Source of the DNA: Sphingobacteriaceae bacterium
GTDB lineage: Bacteria > Bacteroidota > Bacteroidia > UBA7662
Assembly (NCBI GenBank): GCA_030682795.1
Contig: JAUXNJ010000031.1
Location: 1 to 64,000 of the forward strand
Length of the DNA stretch: 64,000 nucleotides
Reading direction: 5' to 3'
Part shown: positions 51,442 to 60,531 of the stretch, piece after piece
Layout: every line of letters begins with the position of its first letter
Numbering within the stretch: the stretch's first letter is position 1
Translations under genes and position numbers: made by a program
The notes under the pieces: generated by a model
What the model saw: the letters and a program-made list of their open reading frames with translations, nothing else
Databases searched by the model: none
What the model was told of the DNA's origin: nothing

Positions 51442-51857
51442 GTAGCAAAGCGCGTGATCTTTTAAAGTCGCATGCGCTGAGGCAAACTGATGCCCGCATG
51501 GAGGTACTCGATTTTATCATCGATAGCCAACGTGCTGTGTCGCAACCAGAGCTCGAGCACGCTTTGGTGCATAAATTCGATCGGGTAACGCTCTACCGTA
51601 CCCTCAATACTTTCAACGAAAACGGCTTGCTGCACACGGTGGCGGATAGCAGCGGCAGCATGAAATACGCCCTTTGCAACACCCATTGCGAGGGCAAGGA
51701 CCACCACCACGAACACCTGCATTTTCACTGCACTTCTTGTTCCGAAACAGTTTGTTTCGACGACGTTATGGTTAACCGGCCCGAACTGCCTGCCGGTTAT
51801 GCGGCTACCGACTACAACTTTGTGGTTAACGGCATTTGTCGCAAGTGTAAGGCCTAA
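51438..51857 (+). CDS. Fur-family transcriptional regulator
   Basis: 139 residues with a GTG start overlapping the previous stop. Winged-helix part: [17 protein letters not shown] and [20 protein letters not shown]. Metal sites: [18 protein letters not shown] gives the His-rich sensory site and the first CxxC of a structural zinc, and GICRKCKA gives the second. Could be Fur, Zur or PerR; the sequence alone does not say. Its 3' end overlaps the convergent arsenite exporter gene by 4 bp. Confidence 0.9.
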   Translation: MSSKARDLLKSHALRQTDARMEVLDFIIDSQRAVSQPELEHALVHKFDRVTLYRTLNTFNENGLLHTVADSSGSMKYALCNTHCEGKDHHHEHLHFHCTSCSETVCFDDVMVNRPELPAGYAATDYNFVVNGICRKCKA

Positions 51858-52888
51858 GCACTTCTTCGCGCGTTGGCAAAGGCCACCAGCGACAACATCA
51901 CCGGCACTTCTACCAAAACGCCCACCACCGTTACCAAGGCAGCGGGCGATGCTAGTCCGAATAACGAAATGGCCACAGCCACCGATAGCTCAAAGAAGTT
52001 ACTGGCGCCAATGAGGGCAGCTGGCGCGGCTACGGCATGCGGCAAGTTTAATTTGCGCGCCCCAAACCAAGCCACAAAAAATATAAAATAGGTTTGCAGG
52101 ATCAGGGGGATGGCAATGAGCGCTATGATGAGCGGGTTGTTCAAGATATTGCCTCCCTGAAAAGCAAACAACAGCACCAAGGTGAGCAGCAAGGCCAAAA
52201 TCGACACCGGCTTAAATAGCGGCAAAAAAGCTTCGTTAAACCAAACTGCCCCCTTTTTTTGGATCAAGATACGGTTGGTGAGGTAGCCTGCCAGCAACGG
52301 TACCACTACAAAGAGTCCTACCGAGGCAAAAAGCGTAGCATAAGGAATTTGAATATCGGTAATGCCAAGCAACAGTCCCACAATGGGCACAAAAGCCACT
52401 AAAATAATAAGGTCATTCACCGACACCTGCACCAGCGTATAATTGGCGTCCCCTTTGGTGAGGTAGCTCCAAACAAAAACCATGGCGGTACAAGGAGCTG
52501 CTCCCAGTAAAATGGCGCCGGCAATGTATTCACCAGCCTGCGCAGGGTCGATCCAGGCCGCAAACAACTTCGTAAAAAATATCCAGGCAAAAAAGGCCAT
52601 GGTAAAAGGCTTGATCAGCCAATTCACCGCTACGGTTAGCAGCACCCCCTTCGGCTTTTTGCCTACATCTTTGATGCTGCTGAAGTCTATTTGCAACATC
52701 ATCGGATAAATCATGAGCCAAATAAGCACAGCAATGGGCAAATTTACCCCGTAAAACTCGAGCTGACTCAAGGCCGTAACCGCTGTGGGCGCAAAATGCC
52801 CAATGGCCAAGCCGATGAGGATGCACAAGGCTACCCAAAGACTCAAATACTTCTCAAAAAAACCAATACCTGCAGTTTCCTTTTCCAT
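51854..52888 (-). CDS. acr3: ACR3-family arsenite efflux transporter
   Basis: 344 residues with about ten membrane helices. The essential Cys of the family is in [18 protein letters not shown], and the conserved Glu in [14 protein letters not shown]. Exports arsenite (and in some cases antimonite) with proton exchange. No arsR or arsC is adjacent, but a perfect palindrome sits just upstream of its start. Its stop region overlaps fur by 4 bp. Confidence 0.95.
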   Translation of the reverse strand: MEKETAGIGFFEKYLSLWVALCILIGLAIGHFAPTAVTALSQLEFYGVNLPIAVLIWLMIYPMMLQIDFSSIKDVGKKPKGVLLTVAVNWLIKPFTMAFFAWIFFTKLFAAWIDPAQAGEYIAGAILLGAAPCTAMVFVWSYLTKGDANYTLVQVSVNDLIILVAFVPIVGLLLGITDIQIPYATLFASVGLFVVVPLLAGYLTNRILIQKKGAVWFNEAFLPLFKPVSILALLLTLVLLFAFQGGNILNNPLIIALIAIPLILQTYFIFFVAWFGARKLNLPHAVAAPAALIGASNFFELSVAVAISLFGLASPAALVTVVGVLVEVPVMLSLVAFANARRSA

Positions 52889-52892
52889 GCCG

Positions 52893-52916
52893 CTAATCTA
52901 TCGTAATTTTACGATA
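52893..52916 (-). promoter_or_regulatory. Perfect palindrome TATCGTAA-TT-TTACGATA and possible -7 box before acr3
   Basis: The 18-bp palindrome covers 52899-52916. A minus-strand TAGATTAG (52900-52893; one mismatch from TAnnTTTG) follows directly, four bases before the ATG. Placement just upstream of, and touching, the -7 box suits repression by an ArsR-family protein (inference); no arsR gene is in the window. Confidence 0.6.
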
Positions 52917-52944
52917 TATCCAGCATTTCTGTCACATTCAAACC

Positions 52945-52974
52945 TTTGCATCTCGCCTAAAAAAGATAGCTTTG
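52945..52974 (+). promoter_or_regulatory. Promoter of kynU: TTTG-N18-TAGCTTTG
   Basis: TTTG (52945-52948), 18-base spacer, exact -7 box (52967-52974). Start site ~13 bases before the ATG at 52992, supporting that start. Confidence 0.75.
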
Positions 52975-52991
52975 TAGTCTCAACCACACCC

Positions 52992-54278
52992 ATGCAGTAC
53001 CAAAACACCCTTGAATTTGCCCAAACTTGCGATGCTCAGGATGCATTAGCCAGCTACCGTCAGCAGTTTCATTTTCCTCAGCACCAAGGCCGTAACACCT
53101 ATTATTTCACAGGTAATTCGCTTGGCTTGATGCCCAAAAAGGTACGGGAGTACATAGAAACCGAGCTAAAAAGCTGGGAAACCTACGGGGTGGAAGGCCA
53201 TTTTGAAGGCCCAAACCCCTGGATGCACTACCACAAGCTGTTCAGCGAAAAAGCAGCCAAAATAGTAGGCGCCAAACCCCTTGAGGTTGTGGTCATGAAC
53301 ACGCTCACCACCAATTTACATTTGTTGATGGTGAGTTTTTACCGCCCTACTGCCGAGCGTTTTAAGATTATTATGGAGGGAGGCGCTTTTCCTTCCGACC
53401 AATATGCGGTGGAGAGTCAGGTGAAGTTTCACGGCTTTGCCCCCGAAGCGGCCATTATTGAACTGGTGCCACGCCCGGGTGAAGACCATTTGCGGCATGA
53501 AGACATCCTCCAAACCATCAAAACCCACGGGGCCAGCACGGCCCTCGTGATGCTGGGTGGGGTGAATTATTATACCGGGCAGTTGTTTAACATGGCCGAG
53601 ATTACCCAGGCGGGACAAGCCGCTGGCGCCGTGGTGGGGTTCGACCTCGCCCATGCCGCGGGCAATGTGCCTTTGCAGCTGCACGACTGGAACGTGGATT
53701 TCGCTTGTTGGTGCAGTTATAAGTACTTGAACAGCGGTCCTGGCGGTCCCTCCGGGATCTTCGTACACGAGCGCCACGCCCACAACCCTGCACTGCCTCG
53801 TTTTGCAGGCTGGTGGGGGCACGACGAAAGTGAGCGTTTTAAAATGCGCAAAGGATTTCAGCCCATGCCAGGGGCAGCTGGCTGGCAGCTTAGCAACGCA
53901 CAGGTAATGGCCATGGCACCGCATTTGGCTGCTTTAGATATTTTTGATGCAGTAGGCATGCCAGCTTTGCGCGCTAAATCGGAGCAACTTACCGGCTATT
54001 TGGCCTTTTTATTGGCGGCCCTGCAGCAAAAACACCCGCACAGTGGCCTCAACATCATCACCCCCAAACAGCCGCACGAACGCGGGTGTCAGCAGTCTAT
54101 TTTACTCCCCAAAATCGGCCGCCAAGTGTTTGAGCATCTCCAAAAAAACGGGGTGATTGCCGACTGGCGCGAACCCGATGTGATCAGGGTGGCCCCGGTG
54201 CCGCTCTACAACAGCTTCGAAGACGTGTACCATTTGTGTCAACTTTTAGATGAAGCTTTACAAATGTTTGAGAATTAG
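52992..54278 (+). CDS. kynU: Kynureninase
   Basis: PLP enzyme that cleaves kynurenine (or 3-hydroxykynurenine) to anthranilate (or 3-hydroxyanthranilate) and alanine. 428 residues from the ATG 52992 (MQYQNTLEFAQTCD). Family blocks: TYYFTGNSLGLMPKK, VVMNTLTTNLHLLMVSFYRP, GFDLAHAAGNVPLQLHDWNV, and WCSYKYLNSGPGG with the PLP Lys. A terminator follows, so it is transcribed apart from the TonB receptor. Kynurenine 3-monooxygenase lies 3.3 kb further on. Confidence 0.95.
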   Translation: MQYQNTLEFAQTCDAQDALASYRQQFHFPQHQGRNTYYFTGNSLGLMPKKVREYIETELKSWETYGVEGHFEGPNPWMHYHKLFSEKAAKIVGAKPLEVVVMNTLTTNLHLLMVSFYRPTAERFKIIMEGGAFPSDQYAVESQVKFHGFAPEAAIIELVPRPGEDHLRHEDILQTIKTHGASTALVMLGGVNYYTGQLFNMAEITQAGQAAGAVVGFDLAHAAGNVPLQLHDWNVDFACWCSYKYLNSGPGGPSGIFVHERHAHNPALPRFAGWWGHDESERFKMRKGFQPMPGAAGWQLSNAQVMAMAPHLAALDIFDAVGMPALRAKSEQLTGYLAFLLAALQQKHPHSGLNIITPKQPHERGCQQSILLPKIGRQVFEHLQKNGVIADWREPDVIRVAPVPLYNSFEDVYHLCQLLDEALQMFEN

Positions 54279-54285
54279 TAATTTT

Positions 54286-54321
54286 AGACGCGCTCAGGTA
54301 ATACCAAGAGCGCGTTTTTTA
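54286..54321 (+). terminator. Terminator after kynU
   Basis: ACGCGCTC (54288-54295) pairs with GAGCGCGT (54308-54315), followed by T5. Confidence 0.88.
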
Positions 54322-54356
54322 CGTTCGCTCTCCGTTAAAACCTACCATACCCTCTA

Positions 54357-56741
54357 ATGAAACCCTATCAACAACTGCTCGTATTGCTTTTGCTGGTCTT
54401 GCCCACGCAACTCTTCGCCCAAAGTCAACGCATTACCCTCAGTGGTTATGTGCGCGAAGCCGGCAGCCGCGAAACCTTGCTCGGCGCCAACATCTATGTA
54501 CCTGAGCTCAAAAATGGTACAGTAACCAATGCCTACGGCTTTTACAGCATCACCCTGCCAGCGGGTGAGTACACCTTTAATTTCTCGTATGTAGGTTACC
54601 AAACACAGAGCATCAAAATCAGTCTCAACAAAAACCAGGTCTTCGATGTGAACCTCATTCCCTCCACCAATTTGCAAGAGGTAGTCGTAACCGACGATCG
54701 CATGTTGCGGCAAGCTGAGAACCCACAAATGAGTACTGTAGAACTGAGCGCCCGTCAAATACAAGAAGTACCCACCATTTTTGGAGAGAAAGATGTGATG
54801 AAAACCCTGCAGCTTATGCCTGGGGTACAATCGGGCAACGAAGGCCAGTCGGGTATTTATGTACGTGGTGGCGGTCCCGACCAAAACCTCATTCTCCTCG
54901 ACGAAGCCACTGTATACAATGCCTCCCACCTGTTCGGCTTTTTTTCGGTCTTTAACGGCGATGCCATCAAAAATGTGACCCTCACCAAAGGCGGCTTTCC
55001 GGCGCGTTATGGCGGCAGGCTCTCGAGCGTGGTCGATATTAGTATGAAAGATGGCGATAAGTCTAAGTTTGGCGGGGAAGCCGGCGTAGGCTTAATCAGC
55101 TCCAAATTGCTGCTCGAAGGTCCCATCGTAAAAAACAAAGCCTCCTTTATAGTTTCTGGTAGAAGGACCTACGTAGATGCCTTGGTAGCCCCTTTGGTAG
55201 CATTGGCCGAACCAGGCACTTCTGCAGGTTATTATTTTTACGACTTTAATGCTAAGGTCAACTATGAATTAGACCGCAAAAACCGGCTATACCTCAGTGG
55301 CTATTTTGGTAGAGATGTTTTTTATGCCGGCTACAAAGAACCGGGCTACGATTCACGCGCTGGCATTAATTGGGGTAACCGCACCGGTACTTTGCGTTGG
55401 AACCACCAATACAGCGACAAGCTCTTCATGAATACCTCCGTGATTATGAGCGATTATGAATTCAGCACCTATGCACGCGATATTTATGTTCCCGATACTT
55501 TCCAACTGCGATATGGGAGCAGTATTCGTGATTATGGAATGAAATACGATGTGGACTATTTGCCGAATGCCAACCACAAAATCAAAATGGGGGCGCAGAT
55601 TACCAGACACATCTTTATTCCAACCGCCTTCGTTATTAAAGATTCCGAATTTCCTGAATTCAACATCGATCGCGTAGCCAAAGAATTATCGGTTGAGTCG
55701 GGTTTGTATGTGGAAGACCAATGGCGCATTAATGAGCGATTTGAGGCCAATATCGGCCTGCGATTGAGTCAGTTTTACGCCGAAAAAAAGAACTATTGGC
55801 GACTCGAACCCCGCTTTAGCAGCCGCTACATGCTCACCGATGAAAGCTCCATCAAAGCAGCTTTCAGCATGATGAACCAGTACATGCACTTGCTCAGCAA
55901 TACGGGCATTGGTTTGCCTACCGACCTTTGGGTACCTGCAAACAGCATCATCGGCCCACAAAAGTCGATTCAATACGCCCTCGGCTATTCGCGCGATGTA
56001 AAAAAGAAAAACCTCACGTTTAGCGCCGAGAGTTACTACAAGCGTTCCGACAATGTAATCACCTATAAACCCGGGGCCTCGTTTTTATTAGCTGATTTTG
56101 AAGATGTATTAGACGGTGAGGTGATTGATGTAAAGTGGGAAAAGCAGGTGACCACTGGCACCGCCACTTCTTACGGACTGGAGCTTTTGGCCCAGAAGCA
56201 TCGCGGTCGGTTTAATGGCTGGATAGGCTACACCCTCAGTAAAACCGAGATGCAGTTCGACGAAATCAACAGTGGTTTGCCCTTTCCTGCGCGCTATGAC
56301 CGCCGACACGACCTCAGTATTGTGACCTTTTTTGATGTGAAAGAGGGTAAAAACAATGAAAACAACATCAAACTGTCAGCCGTGTTTGTATATGGCACAG
56401 GCAATGCGGTAACGCTGCCACAAGCCAACTACCAGGCACCAAGCAACAATCCAAATGCCGGCCAAAATGGTGGCGGCTGGGGTGGCTGGGCTTACAGCGT
56501 GACCGATTATGGGGCGATGAATTCCTACCGCATGGCGCCGTACCACCGCATGGACCTATCCGTACAATTTATCAAGGCCAAAAGCTTCGGAGAGCGGGTC
56601 ATTGAGTTAAGTGTGTATAACCTTTACAACCGCGCCAATCCTTGGTTTTTAGACACCAGCATTCGCAACGGACAATCGGTCCTTGTGCAATACAGCCTTT
56701 TTGGCATAGTTCCTTCGATCAGCTACATAGCCCGTTTTTAA
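54357..56741 (+). CDS. TonB-dependent receptor with carboxypeptidase-like N-terminal domain
   Basis: 794-residue outer-membrane receptor. Signal peptide 1-22 (ending LFAQ). A CarboxypepD_reg-like domain (~25-105: LSGYVREAGSRETLLGANIY) is followed by the plug (~110-230: GVQSGNEGQSGIYVRGGGPD) and a 22-strand-type barrel ending in aromatic Phe (SYIARF). The GGGPDQNLILLDEATVYN turn is typical. Takes up a substrate with TonB energy. The next gene, a DUF4249 lipoprotein, starts 1 base after its stop and is its usual partner. The substrate is unknown; the kynurenine genes around may hint at an aromatic compound (weak inference). Confidence 0.93.
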   Translation: MKPYQQLLVLLLLVLPTQLFAQSQRITLSGYVREAGSRETLLGANIYVPELKNGTVTNAYGFYSITLPAGEYTFNFSYVGYQTQSIKISLNKNQVFDVNLIPSTNLQEVVVTDDRMLRQAENPQMSTVELSARQIQEVPTIFGEKDVMKTLQLMPGVQSGNEGQSGIYVRGGGPDQNLILLDEATVYNASHLFGFFSVFNGDAIKNVTLTKGGFPARYGGRLSSVVDISMKDGDKSKFGGEAGVGLISSKLLLEGPIVKNKASFIVSGRRTYVDALVAPLVALAEPGTSAGYYFYDFNAKVNYELDRKNRLYLSGYFGRDVFYAGYKEPGYDSRAGINWGNRTGTLRWNHQYSDKLFMNTSVIMSDYEFSTYARDIYVPDTFQLRYGSSIRDYGMKYDVDYLPNANHKIKMGAQITRHIFIPTAFVIKDSEFPEFNIDRVAKELSVESGLYVEDQWRINERFEANIGLRLSQFYAEKKNYWRLEPRFSSRYMLTDESSIKAAFSMMNQYMHLLSNTGIGLPTDLWVPANSIIGPQKSIQYALGYSRDVKKKNLTFSAESYYKRSDNVITYKPGASFLLADFEDVLDGEVIDVKWEKQVTTGTATSYGLELLAQKHRGRFNGWIGYTLSKTEMQFDEINSGLPFPARYDRRHDLSIVTFFDVKEGKNNENNIKLSAVFVYGTGNAVTLPQANYQAPSNNPNAGQNGGGWGGWAYSVTDYGAMNSYRMAPYHRMDLSVQFIKAKSFGERVIELSVYNLYNRANPWFLDTSIRNGQSVLVQYSLFGIVPSISYIARF

Positions 56742-56742
56742 T

Positions 56743-57603
56743 ATGAAAAAGCTATTCCCCATCCTCTTCTTGCTGCTTGCCACTACGGCTTGCCGCGAAA
56801 CCGTGATCAGCACGGCAAACATTAACATCCCTGTAAAACTTGTTGTTGGTTGCTTTATTAGTCCTCAAGACGACACCTTGTATGCCACCGTTACCCTGTC
56901 AAAACCCCTTTACAAGCGCAACGGCAATCAGTTTGATTTCGAAACTGTGACCAATGCCACTGTACAAATTAGCGACGGGAGCACTAGCGCCACCTTTACC
57001 TATAACAGCGATTTAGGCCGCTATTTACTTCCAAGAGCTACTTTCAACATTCAATCAGGCCGCACTTACCAACTAGAAGTTAGCACACCTGACGGCAAGC
57101 GCATAAAAGCTTCCACCACCGTTCCCGCACCTCAAAATTTCAATTTCACCTTACAACTCACCAATACCAGCACCAGTCCTGATGACAGTAGGTACCTGAT
57201 GGATGCGCGTTGGCAAGGGGTTCCCGGCCCTGAGCGCAATTATCGCTTCATTTATGGTATCAGAACCGTGTCTAGTTTCGATGACTACGAGTACTGGCCC
57301 ACTGCTGATGAATGGAATGCCTCACAATATTTCAGCGATTTGACCCAAGAAAATCGTAATTATCGCTTTCGTGAAACGATTTATGCCGGCTGGAGGAATC
57401 CTTTCGATAGCACACAAATCAGCCTTACCGCTGTGCTACAAGAATTAGATATTCACAGTTACCGCTATTTCACTTCTTTAGCCGCCCAACTAACTACTGG
57501 CGGTGGCTTCAGTGAACCTGTTGTAATTTATAGCAATGTAGAAGATGGTCTAGGTTGTTTTGGCTCCCATTATCAATATAAAATTCAGCGCGATTCGCTG
57601 TAA
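56743..57603 (+). CDS. DUF4249-family lipoprotein (partner of TonB receptor)
   Basis: 286 residues with a lipoprotein signal (LFLLLATTACRE; Cys17). DUF4249 pattern: LVVGCFISPQDDTLYATVTL, a beta-sandwich start, then TVPAPQNFNFTL. DUF4249 proteins are found next to TonB receptors of this type, probably as surface substrate-binding lipoproteins (inference). Its coding end runs close to the kmo promoter. Confidence 0.85.
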   Translation: MKKLFPILFLLLATTACRETVISTANINIPVKLVVGCFISPQDDTLYATVTLSKPLYKRNGNQFDFETVTNATVQISDGSTSATFTYNSDLGRYLLPRATFNIQSGRTYQLEVSTPDGKRIKASTTVPAPQNFNFTLQLTNTSTSPDDSRYLMDARWQGVPGPERNYRFIYGIRTVSSFDDYEYWPTADEWNASQYFSDLTQENRNYRFRETIYAGWRNPFDSTQISLTAVLQELDIHSYRYFTSLAAQLTTGGGFSEPVVIYSNVEDGLGCFGSHYQYKIQRDSL

Positions 57604-57612
57604 TTTGCTTCG

Positions 57613-57620
57613 TATCTTTG
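57613..57620 (+). promoter_or_regulatory. -7 box TATCTTTG, four bases before the kmo ATG
   Basis: Exact TAnnTTTG; only GGCT separates it from the ATG at 57625, so the transcript would be leaderless. Same spacing as at padR (48266-48278). No good -33 element is seen. Confidence 0.55.
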
Positions 57621-57624
57621 GGCT

Positions 57625-58995
57625 ATGCCAGTAAGTAGTCCGAACAAAAACATGACCATCCTGGGAGCCGGCTTGGTGGGTTCCCTCCTCTCCATTTATC
57701 TCAAACGCCGCGGCTATAACGTAGACATCTACGAGCGCCGGCCCGATTTGCGTCAAGCAGGTGCTTATGGCGGGCGTTCAATCAACTTGGCCCTCAGCGA
57801 CCGGGGCTTTGCCTCGCTCAAGCGCATTGGGTTAGACGATGAAATCCGCAAAGTAGGCATACCCATGCACGGCCGCATGATGCATGATGTAAAGGGCCAA
57901 CTCACCTACCAGGCCTATGGCAAGGATGGACAAAGCATTTATTCGGTCTCTCGCGGCGGCTTAAACTTCAAGCTCATGGATTTGGCAGAAGCCGAAGGGG
58001 TGCGTTTGCATTTTAACCTGCGCTGCAATGAGGTGGATTTGGCTGAGCAAACCTTGCATTTTGAGCATGGCGATACCCGCCAAAAAATGTCGCTACCCTA
58101 CGAAAGGCTTTTTGGTACTGATGGTGCTTTTTCGGCCTTGCGCGCCAGCATGATGAAGACCGACCGCTTTGAGTACAGCCAAGATTACCTGCCGCATGGC
58201 TACAAAGAGCTCACCATCCCAGCTACACCCGAGGGCGAGTTTGCCATGGAACCGAATGCCCTGCACATTTGGCCAAGAGGGCATTTTATGATGATTGCCT
58301 TGCCGAATCCCGACAAAAGCTTCACCTGCACTCTCTTTTTCCCATACGAAGGCAGTCCTTCCTTCTCCGAAATCAATACCCCCGCCGATTTAATGGCCTT
58401 TTTTGAGACCTATTTCGCCGATACCATTCCAATGATGCCCGCTTTGGTAGAGGAATATTTCGCAAACCCCACCCCCTCCCTGGTAACGATAAGGTCGTTC
58501 CCATGGAAATACAGCGACTCAGCCCTCCTCATGGGCGACGCTTCCCACGCCATTGTGCCCTTTTATGGCCAAGGCATGAACTCCGGCTTCGAAGATGCCC
58601 GGGTATTTGACGAGCTTTTTGAGCAAATTGGAGAAGATTGGGAGCAGCTGTTCAGCGCTTTCCAGTTGTCGCGCAAGCCCGATGCCGATGCCATTGCCGA
58701 CCTGGCCAAAGCCAATTTTGTGGAGATGCGCGATAAAGTGGCCGATGCAGACTTTTTACTGCGCAAAAAAATCGAAGCCAAAATCAACGAAAAATATCCG
58801 AACGTTTGGATTCCGCTGTACACCATGGTGACTTTTAGTCCGGGCATCCGCTACTCCGAAGCCTTGGCGCGGGGCAAATACCAGGATGGCCTCATGGATC
58901 AGCTCATGGCCATGGGTAATTGGTACGAGCAATTCGACAGTCCTGCTCTAGACCTCGCGATTGATGAAATTGTGGCCAAATACCATTTCCAATGA
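57625..58995 (+). CDS. kmo: Kynurenine 3-monooxygenase
   Basis: FAD enzyme that hydroxylates kynurenine to 3-hydroxykynurenine with NADPH and O2. 456 residues. GAGLVGSLLSIYLKRRGYNV binds FAD ADP; GGRSINLALSDRG and SRGGLNFKLMD are KMO-typical; GDASHAIVPFYGQGMNSGFE is the second FAD motif. The C-terminus has the KMO helical region with GIRYSEALARGKYQDGLMDQ. With kynU it can turn kynurenine into 3-hydroxyanthranilate. Overlaps the next gene by 4 bp. Confidence 0.94.
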   Translation: MPVSSPNKNMTILGAGLVGSLLSIYLKRRGYNVDIYERRPDLRQAGAYGGRSINLALSDRGFASLKRIGLDDEIRKVGIPMHGRMMHDVKGQLTYQAYGKDGQSIYSVSRGGLNFKLMDLAEAEGVRLHFNLRCNEVDLAEQTLHFEHGDTRQKMSLPYERLFGTDGAFSALRASMMKTDRFEYSQDYLPHGYKELTIPATPEGEFAMEPNALHIWPRGHFMMIALPNPDKSFTCTLFFPYEGSPSFSEINTPADLMAFFETYFADTIPMMPALVEEYFANPTPSLVTIRSFPWKYSDSALLMGDASHAIVPFYGQGMNSGFEDARVFDELFEQIGEDWEQLFSAFQLSRKPDADAIADLAKANFVEMRDKVADADFLLRKKIEAKINEKYPNVWIPLYTMVTFSPGIRYSEALARGKYQDGLMDQLMAMGNWYEQFDSPALDLAIDEIVAKYHFQ

Positions 58996-59459
58996 ACCGC
59001 AGCAGCGTTCACAATATCCGGCAGGTACTCCTTTTTAGAGGGGTGGCCTTTGGCATCGTTGGTCTGGGTACCTTAGCACTCTTTTCCGACATCGATGAAA
59101 TTACGCGCATGGCTTTGTTCATTGGCTCACTGGTGGTACTCATTAGCTTTTGGTTGATGGTGCAGCCCGGTTATTTGGCTTTTGAAACAGCCCAGGGCAA
59201 AATTTTGATCAGCACCGACAAAGAAGATAAATCGGAGTTCTTCCTCATCATGCCCGCCAACGAACTGGCCGGTTACGAAATTGAAAAAAGTCATGCAGGC
59301 TTGCGCCGAAAGCTGTTTTTATACCGCAAAACGCCCAAAGGCTTTATGAAAAGCAAGGCCATTCCCATGAGTTTGTTCACTGCGCATCAAACCCTCCAAA
59401 TGTGCGCCCAACTCGACGCCATGGTTGCGGCCAATGGCTTTGGGCATTTGAAGCTTTAA
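58992..59459 (+). CDS. Small membrane protein after kmo (unknown)
   Basis: 155 residues. Two hydrophobic segments (~13-31 and ~39-56) and a C-terminal soluble beta-rich domain (~60-155). No recognised family. Its ATG overlaps the kmo stop by 4 bp, so it is cotranslated with kmo. Confidence 0.7.
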   Translation: MNRSSVHNIRQVLLFRGVAFGIVGLGTLALFSDIDEITRMALFIGSLVVLISFWLMVQPGYLAFETAQGKILISTDKEDKSEFFLIMPANELAGYEIEKSHAGLRRKLFLYRKTPKGFMKSKAIPMSLFTAHQTLQMCAQLDAMVAANGFGHLKL

Positions 59460-59536
59460 CAATAGCGCGTGATTTGTATCCCATCACAAATAATCACACG
59501 GCCAGATAAACAGCCCTAGAAAAATAATACCACCGC

Positions 59537-60382
59537 TTAGAATTTGCTTTTGGGAATTGAGTTGTCCCCTAGTAGTACAATACCTACTGAAAAAAGATCA
59601 ATTGATACCCGCACCTTTTCATTTGATACAATTGTTGACCACGCCTTTTTCATGCCCTCTGACCAGGAAATATCATCAAATACAACTACGGCCTCTTTTG
59701 ATAAAAAGGGAAGTGCTTTATTAAAATTATCTATGACGGCATCATGACTATGATGCCCATCGTTAAAAAAAAAGTCAATAGGCTTGCTTGATGCAAAAAC
59801 ACCTTCCAAGGTTTCATAAAAAGGACCAACCACCACACTAGCGTTATTTATATGTAACTGCTGCAAGGATTCTTTTGCAATCCTCGCAATCTCCGGTGCC
59901 CCTTCCATTGAAACTAATTTCCCGTGGCCATTTAAATTCAAAGCGGCACCAATATAACAGGTGGAAATCCCTAAGCTCGAACCAAGTTCAACACACATCG
60001 CTGGTTTTAGCTTACGGGTTAACTTAAAAAGCAGATGAGCCCAAAACGGTGATTTACTCGCATTGATAATCTTAGAAACCTTTGCATTAAATAGAACCCC
60101 TCTTTTCATTTCCTCTTGGGTTCGAGTGCTATTGTAACTTCCAGCTCCAAAGTCAACTACTTCAATTACCTCATTAGAATACCGCAACTCATTCCTGCGA
60201 CCTTCGATAGCTTCAATCCATTTACCTTCTTCAACACTTTTGTTAGCAATTAAAGATTCGTGCAAAGCCTCTCCAATTGCACGAATTTTTTCTTGCTCGT
60301 GGGATTTTAATTGGTTTAGCATTTTCCGGGCTTTATATTTTGGATAAAGCTCACCGATTAATTCCATCATATGCGTTAACAT
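59537..60382 (-). CDS. Class I SAM-dependent methyltransferase (A/T-rich, possibly acquired)
   Basis: 281 residues. SAM motif MCVELGSSLGISTCYIG, then LVSMEGAPEIARIAKESLQQ and IDFFFNDGHHSHDAVIDNF (acidic metal/substrate site), as in the Methyltransf_24 group. The coding sequence is visibly richer in A and T than its neighbours, as is the 149 bp upstream (60383-60531, in which I see no other feature). Substrate unknown; it could be an O-methyltransferase of a sugar, lipid or aromatic compound. Start ATG at 60382. Confidence 0.8.
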   Translation of the reverse strand: MLTHMMELIGELYPKYKARKMLNQLKSHEQEKIRAIGEALHESLIANKSVEEGKWIEAIEGRRNELRYSNEVIEVVDFGAGSYNSTRTQEEMKRGVLFNAKVSKIINASKSPFWAHLLFKLTRKLKPAMCVELGSSLGISTCYIGAALNLNGHGKLVSMEGAPEIARIAKESLQQLHINNASVVVGPFYETLEGVFASSKPIDFFFNDGHHSHDAVIDNFNKALPFLSKEAVVVFDDISWSEGMKKAWSTIVSNEKVRVSIDLFSVGIVLLGDNSIPKSKF

Positions 60383-60531
60383 TGTATTTATTTCTTAAAA
60401 TCAATTATTGCGCGTAGCTGACACTCAAATAAAAGAACCTCAAATATGTCTTGAAATTCGAGTAAATTAACAAAGAAGAAGGGATTTATTTTAGCTGAAT
60501 TCCTGTGATAATTCTAAATGCAATAAATCTT

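Noticed and set aside
52992-59459. A single kynurenine operon
   Set aside because: kynU has its own promoter and terminator, and kmo has its own -7 box; the block is at least three transcription units.
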